Source: Pseudomonadota bacterium
GTDB taxonomy: Bacteria; Pseudomonadota; Gammaproteobacteria; SZUA-229
DNA length: 5,701 nucleotides
NCBI GenBank assembly: GCA_030836935.1
Contig: JAUPMA010000269.1
Span: forward strand, 1-5,701
Direction of reading: 5' to 3'
The notes below the pieces were generated by a model. It saw nothing but the letters and a program-made list of their open reading frames with translations. It searched no databases and was not told the DNA's origin. Of the stretch, positions 1 through 5,701 are shown in pieces (within the stretch, counting starts at the first letter, position 1; each line of letters begins with the position of its first letter). The position numbers were made by a program, and so were the translations under genes.

Positions 1-981
1 GCAGCACACGGTACCAATCCGGCCACCGCCACCATGTGCGGTTATTCGGTAAAGGAAATTCCGACACTGGATAATGGCGACGTGGATGTGGATGCATTGA
101 AAGCGGCTGTGGGTCCACAAACCGCCGGCTTGATGCTGACCAATCCGTCAACGCTGGGTGTGTTTGAACGCAATATTGAACAGATCGCAAAAATCGTGCA
201 TCAGGCCGGTGGTCTGTTGTATTACGACGGCGCCAATCTCAATGCCATTCTAGGCAAGATTCGTCCCGGTGACATGGGTTTTGATGTGATTCATTCCAAT
301 CTGCACAAAACTTTTTCCACGCCACACGGCGGCGGCGGCCCCGGTGCCGGTGCGGTCGGTGTCAGTGCCAGATTAAAACCGTTCTTGCCGTTGCCAATGG
401 TGATCAAAGAAGGCAACAGCTATCGCTGGCTAACAGAAAAGGATTGTCCGCAAAGTATCGGCACCTTGTCCGCATTCATGGGTAACGCCGGTATTCTGTT
501 ACGTGCTTATGTTTACATGCGACTGCTCGGCCGCGAAGGCATGACGCGTGTGGCGGAGTTTTCCACGCTCAACGCCAATTACATGATGGCACAACTGAAA
601 AAACGCGGATTTAAAGCGGCGATACCTAATCGTTATGCATCGCATGAATTTATTATCACGCTGAAAAAACAGGCGAAGGAATTGCATGTGTCGGCCATGG
701 ATTTTGCCAAGCGTCTGCTCGACAAGGGTTATCACGCACCGACTACTTATTTCCCGTTGCTGGTGCCGGAATGCTTGCTGATCGAACCCACGGAAACTGA
801 AGCCAGGGATATTCTGGATGGCTTCATTGAAGCGCTGGTGGAAATTCAGCACGAAGCCGAAACCGATGCCGGCATGTTGCACGGCGCGCCCTACACCATG
901 CCGGTACGTCGTCTGGATGATGTGCTCGCGGCCAAGCAGCTTGATCTGGCCTGGGGCAAAACGAATGGCACAGGGGAATAA
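1..981 (+). CDS. gcvPB: Glycine dehydrogenase (decarboxylating) subunit 2, C-terminal part (5' end outside window)
   Basis: This is the PLP-dependent P protein of the glycine cleavage system in its split, two-subunit form. With GcvPA it decarboxylates glycine and passes the aminomethyl group to the lipoyl arm of GcvH in the cytoplasm. The frame is open from base 1, giving 326 visible residues. It begins inside the conserved AHGTNPATA segment, so roughly the first third of the usual subunit (about 480 residues) is missing. The family signature [12 protein letters not shown] is at 216-251. The PLP-binding motif [14 protein letters not shown] follows, with the Schiff-base lysine encoded at 307-309. 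An internal ATG at 34 is not the start, because conserved family sequence lies upstream of it. The gene ends with TAA at 979-981 and dgkA follows at once, which suggests one transcript. No frameshift is seen. The assignment is secure; the N-terminal half and the partner gcvPA would lie upstream. Confidence 0.96.
   Translation, partial: AAHGTNPATATMCGYSVKEIPTLDNGDVDVDALKAAVGPQTAGLMLTNPSTLGVFERNIEQIAKIVHQAGGLLYYDGANLNAILGKIRPGDMGFDVIHSNLHKTFSTPHGGGGPGAGAVGVSARLKPFLPLPMVIKEGNSYRWLTEKDCPQSIGTLSAFMGNAGILLRAYVYMRLLGREGMTRVAEFSTLNANYMMAQLKKRGFKAAIPNRYASHEFIITLKKQAKELHVSAMDFAKRLLDKGYHAPTTYFPLLVPECLLIEPTETEARDILDGFIEALVEIQHEAETDAGMLHGAPYTMPVRRLDDVLAAKQLDLAWGKTNGTGE
972..977 (+). promoter_or_regulatory. 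Ribosome binding site of dgkA, inside the gcvPB 3' end
   Basis: AGGGGA lies within the last codons of gcvPB. Its 10-nt gap to ATG 988 fits better than the 4-nt gap to TTG 982, which decides the chosen dgkA start. Its position inside the upstream gene suggests that translation of gcvPB and dgkA is coupled. Confidence 0.6.
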
Positions 982-987
982 TTGAAT

Positions 988-1353
988 ATGGCTTACAGTG
1001 GCAATACCGGCATCAAGCGTATTTTTCTGGCGGGTTTGTATTCATGGCAGGGATTCAAGGTTTGCTTTCGCAAGGAAGAAGCTTTTCGCCAGGAAGTTTT
1101 TTTGTCTGTTGTGTTGTTGCCGCTGGCATTTTATCTCGGTGATAACGGTATGCAGATTGCCATGATGGTGGCCAGTGTGTTGCTGGTACTGATGGTTGAG
1201 ATTCTGAATTCCGCGATTGAAGCCGTGGTTGACCGTATTGGTATGGAACGTCACAAACTCAGTGGCCGCGCCAAGGATATGGGTTCCGCCGCCGTGTTAT
1301 TGTCGCTGATCAATCTTGTTGTCGTGTGGAGCCTGGTTCTGTTCTACAAATAA
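988..1353 (+). CDS. dgkA: Diacylglycerol kinase, prokaryotic integral-membrane type
   Basis: This inner-membrane kinase phosphorylates diacylglycerol to phosphatidic acid with MgATP. It recycles the diacylglycerol left over from periplasmic glucan and lipopolysaccharide modification. From ATG 988 it has 121 residues, the same length as E. coli DgkA. The family motifs are almost unchanged: EEAFRQE at residues 30-36, VEILNSAIEAVVDRIG at 70-85 and LSGRAKDMGSAAVL at 91-104. Aligning by motif, Glu71, Asn74, Glu78, Asp82 and Asp97 correspond to E. coli Glu69, Asn72, Glu76, Asp80 and Asp95, the active-site set. Three hydrophobic membrane helices are visible at about 36-50, 55-71 and 99-119, after an amphipathic N-terminus. 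A TTG at 982 could add two residues, but the AGGGGA at 972-977 is better spaced for ATG 988. It lies 6 nt after gcvPB and is probably in the same operon. Confidence 0.97.
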   Translation: MAYSGNTGIKRIFLAGLYSWQGFKVCFRKEEAFRQEVFLSVVLLPLAFYLGDNGMQIAMMVASVLLVLMVEILNSAIEAVVDRIGMERHKLSGRAKDMGSAAVLLSLINLVVVWSLVLFYK

Positions 1354-1378
1354 ACCTGTTTCCGCAATGGGGTGGTAC

Positions 1379-1966
1379 ATGCATAAACAAATTCTGTTGC
1401 TGGTGCTGGCCGTTGCATTTGCCGGTTCGGTTCATGGACGTGAAATTGCCGGCGTCCATGTTGATGAAACAGTAGTTGTACCCGGTGTGGCGGAAACACT
1501 GAAACTGAATGGTGCGGCCATACGCAGCAAATTTCTTGTCAAGGTATATGTAGCGGCTCTGTACGTCACGGAAACAACGGATGATGCCAGTGTCATTCTT
1601 GCCAGCACATCAGCCAGGCGCATGATGTTGCATATGTTGTACAACGAAGTTGAAAAGGAAAAACTGGCGAAGTCGTGGCAGGAAGGAGTCGAGAAAAATC
1701 TTGGCGCGGCAGATTACCTTGCTATCAAATCCAGGCTGGATCGTTTCAACAGTCTGTTCAGCACCATGCGCCGGAATGATGTTGCATGGATTGATTATGT
1801 TCCCGGCGCGGGTACACGAGTCACTCTTCGCGGCAAAGGTGGTCTTTATGAAGAGAAGGGCGTCATTGAAGGTGCGGATTTTTATCGTGCGATATTGAGT
1901 GTGTGGATTGGGGATGAACCTGCTACGGAGGAAATGAAGGCGGGGTTACTGGGGATTGATAAATAG
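1379..1966 (+). CDS. Secreted chalcone isomerase-like family protein
   Basis: The 195-residue product begins with a typical Sec signal peptide: a Lys near the start, a hydrophobic core at residues 5-16 and a V-H-G site at about 18-20. The mature protein should therefore be periplasmic. The sequence after it, with REIAGV at 21-26, LNGAAIRSKFLVKVYVAALY at 43-62 and a C-terminal KGVIEGADFYRAILSVWIG stretch at 160-178, is the pattern of the bacterial chalcone-isomerase-like family. That family shares the fold of plant chalcone isomerase and of fatty-acid-binding proteins. In bacteria no flavonoid reaction is expected and the true role is unknown; binding of a fatty acid or another lipid is an inference from the fold. 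ATG 1379 is preferred over ATG 1367 because of the G-rich GGGGTGG at 1369-1375 and because it gives a clean signal peptide. It follows dgkA by 25 nt and is probably co-transcribed with it. Confidence 0.85.
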   Translation: MHKQILLLVLAVAFAGSVHGREIAGVHVDETVVVPGVAETLKLNGAAIRSKFLVKVYVAALYVTETTDDASVILASTSARRMMLHMLYNEVEKEKLAKSWQEGVEKNLGAADYLAIKSRLDRFNSLFSTMRRNDVAWIDYVPGAGTRVTLRGKGGLYEEKGVIEGADFYRAILSVWIGDEPATEEMKAGLLGIDK

Positions 1967-1999
1967 TTTCTGGATTTGAAACGTCAGTAATCATCAAGC

Positions 2000-2026
2000 A
2001 TAAAAGAAGTGCGCCTGAAGGCGCAC
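2000..2026 (-). terminator. Rho-independent terminator of the PCMT-tolC transcript
   Basis: GTGCGCC at 2009-2015 and GGCGCAC at 2020-2026 form a perfect 7-bp stem with a TGAA loop (TTCA on the - strand). Reading the - strand, the hairpin starts 8 nt after the tolC stop codon and is followed by TTCTTTTA, a U-rich tail in the RNA. On the + strand no T-run follows, so it is assigned to the - strand. It sits between two convergent transcription units and may still hinder read-through from the other side. Confidence 0.75.
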
Positions 2027-2034
2027 CTGCAAAA

Positions 2035-3360
2035 TCAATGTACCAACCACTGATTCACCTGCATCACATCTTCACGCGACAGCATTCCTGCTGCCTGTTT
2101 CAGCCGAAATAAATTAATAATGTAGTCGTAACGGGCTTGCGCGTAATCACGTTCGGCGCGGTATTGCTCACGCAATGCAGCCAGCACATCAATGGTGGTG
2201 CGGGTACCGACTTCATATCCGGCACGTGTGGCTTCGTAGGCGGCCTGTGTCGAGGCCAGCGCCTGCCGGTAGGCGGTAACGCGGGCAATTGATGTAGTGA
2301 CGCCCAGATAACTGGTGCGGCACAGCTGTTCAGTTTCGCGTTGTGTCTGGTCGCGCAATACGCGCGCCTGTTCCTTTAATGCAACAGCTTCGCGTGTTCT
2401 GGCGCCGGTTAAACCGCCGGAATAAATCGGTACATTGAGATTGAGCGTAACCGAATCATCCGTGGATTCGGTATCGCCGCTGGCCAGGCCATCGGTAGAT
2501 GCATTTTCGCGGCTGGCTATCAGTGACAGGCTGGGATAATGTCCGGCGCGCTGCATGCCAACCTGTTTTTGTGTTACTTCAAATGATAATTGTGCGGCTT
2601 TCAATGCGAGATTATTTTGCTGCGCCGTTTTGATCCATTCATCCATATTTTCGGGCTGGGGCATTAGCAATGGAATTTCCTCGTTCAGCGGCGCCAGGTT
2701 TTCCGGCAATACACCAATCAGGTTGCGCAGGTTTTCGCGTGCGGTAGCCCGGGAATTTTCTGCTGCAATCCATTGTGCTACCGACAGGTCATATTGCGCC
2801 TGTGATTCCTTGACATCCGTGATTGCAATCAGTCCGACATGGAAGCGTTGCTGGTTCTGTTCCAGCTGTTTGCCGATTGATTCTTTTTCGGCTGTAGCCA
2901 GTTTCAGGTTGTCCTGTGCCGCCAGCCAGCTGTAATAAGCCTGCGCGACGCGCACGATTAAATCCTGCCGTGCCGCATTTACTTTGGCCTCGCCGATGGC
3001 GACTGTCAGATCAGCCTGCTGCCATTGCAGCCAGTTGCTGTGGTTGTAGAGTGATTGTGTCAGGGTCAGCGCGTAACCATCGGTGTCATAGCGGTCGTCA
3101 TCTGGCATGGCTGTCGTTTCAAGATTATGCGTGCCGGCAAAAATATCGAGTTCGACGTGAGGCAATAATGCGGCCCGCGCTTGCGGCTGGATTTCGCGCA
3201 TGGCCTGATATTCAAATTCGGCGCCCAGAATGCGCGGGTCATCTTTTTGCGCCTGCTCGAAGGCTTGCATGAAATCCATGGTTGCGGCGAATGTTGTGGC
3301 CGGCGCGCATAAATACACGCTGGCCAGCAGTACATAAAAAAGATGAGTGTGTTTTTTCAT
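2035..3360 (-). CDS. tolC: TolC-family outer-membrane efflux/secretion channel protein
   Basis: The 441-residue product is an outer-membrane factor of the TolC (type I secretion/efflux) family. Such proteins trimerise into a beta-barrel plus a long periplasmic alpha-barrel and dock with an inner-membrane pump and adaptor. The N-terminus carries a signal peptide (MKKHTH, then a hydrophobic stretch to about residue 25, cut near TFA). The internal duplication typical of the family is visible. In the first half, ALTLTQSLYN (residues 97-106) is followed by RFHVGLIAITDVKESQAQY (172-190). In the second half, LNLNVPIYSGG (306-316) is followed by YEVGTRTTIDVLAALREQY (382-400). Start 3360 gives the signal peptide; start codons further upstream lie inside the preceding gene. 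No good Shine-Dalgarno precedes it, and the upstream stop is one base away, so translation is probably coupled. Cys19 is not in a convincing lipobox. No pump or adaptor gene is in the window, so the substrate is unknown. Confidence 0.93.
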   Translation of the reverse strand: MKKHTHLFYVLLASVYLCAPATTFAATMDFMQAFEQAQKDDPRILGAEFEYQAMREIQPQARAALLPHVELDIFAGTHNLETTAMPDDDRYDTDGYALTLTQSLYNHSNWLQWQQADLTVAIGEAKVNAARQDLIVRVAQAYYSWLAAQDNLKLATAEKESIGKQLEQNQQRFHVGLIAITDVKESQAQYDLSVAQWIAAENSRATARENLRNLIGVLPENLAPLNEEIPLLMPQPENMDEWIKTAQQNNLALKAAQLSFEVTQKQVGMQRAGHYPSLSLIASRENASTDGLASGDTESTDDSVTLNLNVPIYSGGLTGARTREAVALKEQARVLRDQTQRETEQLCRTSYLGVTTSIARVTAYRQALASTQAAYEATRAGYEVGTRTTIDVLAALREQYRAERDYAQARYDYIINLFRLKQAAGMLSREDVMQVNQWLVH

Positions 3361-3361
3361 T

Positions 3362-4024
3362 TCAGAAAACAAATTGTTTCTTCTTTTCTGCATGTTGCAG
3401 AGGTAATAGTGATGTTTCAAACAACACCTGTTCTGCCCAGGCCTGTTCACCGGTGCGGGTAATCAACCGGGCCTGCATTACCGGCGCTTCGCCGGTGATT
3501 ACAAACAGACGGCCATTCGGACGCAGTGACTGTCTGTAGAAGTCGGGTATCTGGTGCATGGCGCCGGTTATCACAATTACGTCCCAGCTCTTTCCCGGCT
3601 GTAGACCCTGGCTGGCGTCACAGGTTGCAAGGGTTGCATTAAAAATACCATGCGTCCGGAGTCTGGTGATGGCAGCACGGGTGAATTCTTCGTGAATATC
3701 CGCACTGTCGACATGGGCGGCCAGATGCGCCAGGCAGGCCGTGATATAACCCGTGCCGGTACCAATTTCGAGTACGTCATCCATGGGCTGGATATTGAGC
3801 GATTGCAGCATGCGGCCTTCCACTACCGGATGCATCATGACTTCGCCATACGCCAGCGGAATGGCAGTATCGGCATAGGCCAGCGCCTTGTAAGCCGCCG
3901 GCACATAGTCGGCGCGTGATATCTGCGCCAGCGTTTTCAGCACCCGGTTGTCCAGCACATCCCAGGGGCGTACCTGATGTTCCACCATGTTCTGGTGTGC
4001 CTGGTGCAGATTGTTTGCAGTCAT
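3362..4024 (-). CDS. Protein-L-isoaspartate O-methyltransferase-like SAM-dependent methyltransferase
   Basis: This is a 220-residue class I SAM-dependent methyltransferase of the PCMT family (E. coli Pcm has 208). SAM-binding motif I is clear as VLEIGTGTGY at residues 84-93. The acidic residue after strand 2 is probably Asp109 in DSADIHEEF, and WDVIVITGAMHQIP at 147-160 resembles the PCMT motif after strand 4. RPNGRLFVITGE at 168-179 forms strand 5. The N-terminal MVEHQVRPWDVLDNRVL (13-29) and YVPAAYKALAYAD (40-52) also follow the family. However, the region where true Pcm enzymes carry a T-I-S catalytic segment reads AYGEVMMHPVVEGRML (58-73), so isoaspartate repair is uncertain. ATG 4024 is chosen for its GGGGAGAAG ribosome binding site; longer starts run into repeat DNA. 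tolC follows after a single base. Small PCMT-like genes upstream of tolC homologues are, from memory, common in proteobacteria. Confidence 0.88.
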   Translation of the reverse strand: MTANNLHQAHQNMVEHQVRPWDVLDNRVLKTLAQISRADYVPAAYKALAYADTAIPLAYGEVMMHPVVEGRMLQSLNIQPMDDVLEIGTGTGYITACLAHLAAHVDSADIHEEFTRAAITRLRTHGIFNATLATCDASQGLQPGKSWDVIVITGAMHQIPDFYRQSLRPNGRLFVITGEAPVMQARLITRTGEQAWAEQVLFETSLLPLQHAEKKKQFVF

Positions 4025-4026
4025 GT

Positions 4027-4035
4027 CTTCTCCCC
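4027..4035 (-). promoter_or_regulatory. Ribosome binding site deciding the PCMT-like gene start
   Basis: On the - strand a purine-rich GGGGAGAAG sits just 5' of ATG 4024. The alternative ATG at 4045 has no comparable site, and the longest open frame starts at 4234 inside the aptamer of the opposite strand. The site therefore supports ATG 4024. Confidence 0.6.
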
Positions 4036-4061
4036 GGGGATTCATTATTTTGTGCGAGTCG

Positions 4062-4089
4062 ATTCTAAGGGGTTGGTGGCAAGTAGCAA
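4062..4089 (-). promoter_or_regulatory. Possible sigma-70 promoter of the PCMT-tolC unit
   Basis: On the - strand TAGAAT (4062-4067) matches five of six bases of the -10 consensus. TTGCTA (4084-4089), 16 nt upstream, matches four of six of the -35 consensus. It would start transcription near 4055, leaving a leader of about 30 nt before ATG 4024. The -35-like box falls inside the heptamer array. This is a prediction from sequence alone. Confidence 0.4.
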
Positions 4090-4156
4090 GTGGCAAGTAG
4101 CAAGTAGCAAGTAGGAAGTAGGAAGTAGGAAGTGGGAAGTGGGAAGTGGGAAGTGC
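4080..4156. repeat. Heptanucleotide tandem repeat, 11 units
   Basis: Eleven consecutive 7-bp units of the form (C/G)AAGT(A/G)(G/C) run without interruption. The variants are ordered along the array: CAAGTAG types (with one CAAGTGG) at 4080-4114, then two GAAGTAG, then three GAAGTGG and a final GAAGTGC. Such ordering fits local slippage duplications. The array lies 56 nt upstream of the PCMT-like start and about 60 nt upstream of the thiC aptamer, in the divergent promoter region. It reads through in frame on the - strand as a heptapeptide-like repeat, but this is not thought to be coding. Confidence 0.95.
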
Positions 4157-4216
4157 GGGGAAACATTTCTGTCGGGGTAGGCTCATGCACCGATTCAAGA
4201 TAAACTTGTTTCTCAA

Positions 4217-4319
4217 TTGAAGCTGGGGGTTCATGTTACCGGTCTGTTTTCAGGCGCGGGCATGATGAGAAACACCCTTGGAACCTGATCTGCCTAATAG
4301 CAGCGTAGGGAAGCTTCGG
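4217..4319 (+). ncRNA. TPP riboswitch (THI-box) controlling thiC
   Basis: This leader RNA aptamer binds thiamin pyrophosphate and shuts down the downstream thiamin gene when TPP is plentiful. The THI-box core is clear: ATGAGA at 4265-4270, the ACCCTTGGAACCTGATCTG stretch at 4274-4292, TAAT at 4295-4298 and GCGTAGGGAAGC at 4303-4314. The helices also fit. P1 is GAAGCT (4219-4224) with AGCTTC (4312-4317), extendable by G-T wobbles. P2 is TCATG (4231-4235) with CATGA (4261-4265). CCCT (4275-4278) pairs with AGGG (4307-4310), and CTGC (4290-4293) pairs with GCAG (4300-4303). P3 with its side hairpin spans about 4236-4260. The gene after it is thiC, a classic target. The aptamer ends about 190 nt before the start codon, which is long. 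Confidence 0.95.
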
Positions 4320-4364
4320 TAACGTTCCTTCCGGATGATACCGTCGCTCCACCAATAAACGTGA

Positions 4365-4459
4365 ATGTCGCACCGCGACACCTGACTGCCTTCTCCCGTT
4401 CGGGGAGAAGGGGGAACCATCGGCAACGCCGATGGTGGGTGAGGGCGGGGTTGCGACAT
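4365..4459. repeat. Composite palindromic element: three hairpins bracketed by an 8-bp inverted repeat
   Basis: ATGTCGCA (4365-4372) and TGCGACAT (4452-4459) form terminal inverted repeats. Inside or overlapping them lie three perfect hairpins. The first is TGTCGC/GCGACA (4366-4371 with 4375-4380, loop ACC). The second is CCTTCTCCC/GGGAGAAGG (4389-4397 with 4403-4411, loop GTTCG). The third is ACCATCGGC/GCCGATGGT (4416-4424 with 4428-4436, loop AAC). The first hairpin and the long-range arm compete for the same bases. The G-rich TGGGTGAGGG right of hairpin 3, together with the pyrimidine/purine hairpin 2, resembles short interspersed palindromic repeats found in many proteobacterial genomes. 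It could be such an inserted element, part of the riboswitch expression platform, or both. No T-run marks it as a clear terminator; only CTTTATATT follows. Confidence 0.7.
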
Positions 4460-4493
4460 CTTTATATTCGGGATGCGCCTGTCACAACCCGTT

Positions 4494-5701
<1,208 letters not shown>

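Larger units (their letters stand above)
4025..4216. other. Divergent intergenic region between the PCMT-like gene and the thiC leader
   Basis: No gene is supported here. The region holds the ribosome binding site and a possible promoter of the PCMT-tolC pair on the - strand, the heptamer array, and about 60 bp that should contain the thiC promoter. For thiC only a weak -10-like TAAACT at 4201-4206 is visible. It lies a sensible distance before the aptamer, but no good -35 box could be paired with it. Confidence 0.6.

Noticed and set aside
2555..3272. Two + strand open frames of 126 and 118 codons inside tolC
   Set aside because: They are antisense shadows of tolC, with arginine- and cysteine-rich composition and no family features.
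3304..3306. Lipoprotein signal at Cys19 of the TolC-like protein
   Set aside because: The residues before the Cys (S-V-Y-L) do not fit a lipobox, and a normal signal-peptidase I site follows near TFA.
4080..4156. CRISPR array or iteron origin
   Set aside because: The 7-bp units are directly adjacent with no spacers, and no cas, rep or plasmid genes are nearby. It is a simple tandem repeat.
4025..4234. N-terminal extension of the PCMT-like protein from the start at 4234 (70 extra residues)
   Set aside because: The extension translates the heptamer array into a low-complexity repeat and overlaps the opposite-strand riboswitch. Family similarity begins only after ATG 4024, which has a good ribosome binding site.
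4365..4470. Intrinsic terminator in the thiC leader
   Set aside because: Three strong hairpins are present, but none is followed by a run of T. The best tail, CTTTATATT after 4459, is weak, so I do not call a terminator.

Overview
The window is about 5.7 kb of proteobacterial chromosome, moderate in GC, densely coded and housekeeping in character. The DgkA motifs are nearly the same as those of E. coli, ThiC is of the proteobacterial type, the glycine dehydrogenase P protein is split (GcvPB) and there is a TolC-type outer-membrane protein. Together these suggest a Gammaproteobacterium or a related Betaproteobacterium. The genus cannot be fixed from the sequence. Both ends cut through genes.

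Left part (1-1966, + strand): the 3' two thirds of gcvPB (PLP-dependent subunit 2 of the glycine cleavage P protein) is followed after 6 nt by dgkA (diacylglycerol kinase). About 25 nt further comes a secreted chalcone-isomerase-like protein. The tight spacing suggests co-transcription, but the functions are not obviously linked. Middle part (2000-4024, - strand): a PCMT-type methyltransferase and a TolC-family outer-membrane efflux protein form a very tight pair, with the stop and the next start separated by one base. The pair ends at a hairpin terminator facing the convergent left operon.

Right part (4025-5701): a 483-bp non-coding region separates the divergent PCMT-like gene and thiC. It holds an 11-copy 7-bp tandem repeat close to the PCMT promoter, then a clear TPP (THI-box) riboswitch aptamer, then a 95-bp cluster of three perfect hairpins bracketed by an 8-bp inverted repeat, and finally the ribosome binding site of thiC. 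thiC (HMP-P synthase, thiamin pyrimidine branch) has no stop in the window and runs off the right edge with 398 codons visible.

No wholly new system is evident. The parts most worth a second look are the unusual thiC leader (aptamer plus palindrome cluster plus a possible anti-Shine-Dalgarno pairing), the heptamer array at the divergent promoter, and the PCMT homologue, which lacks the usual active-site segment of isoaspartate methyltransferases.
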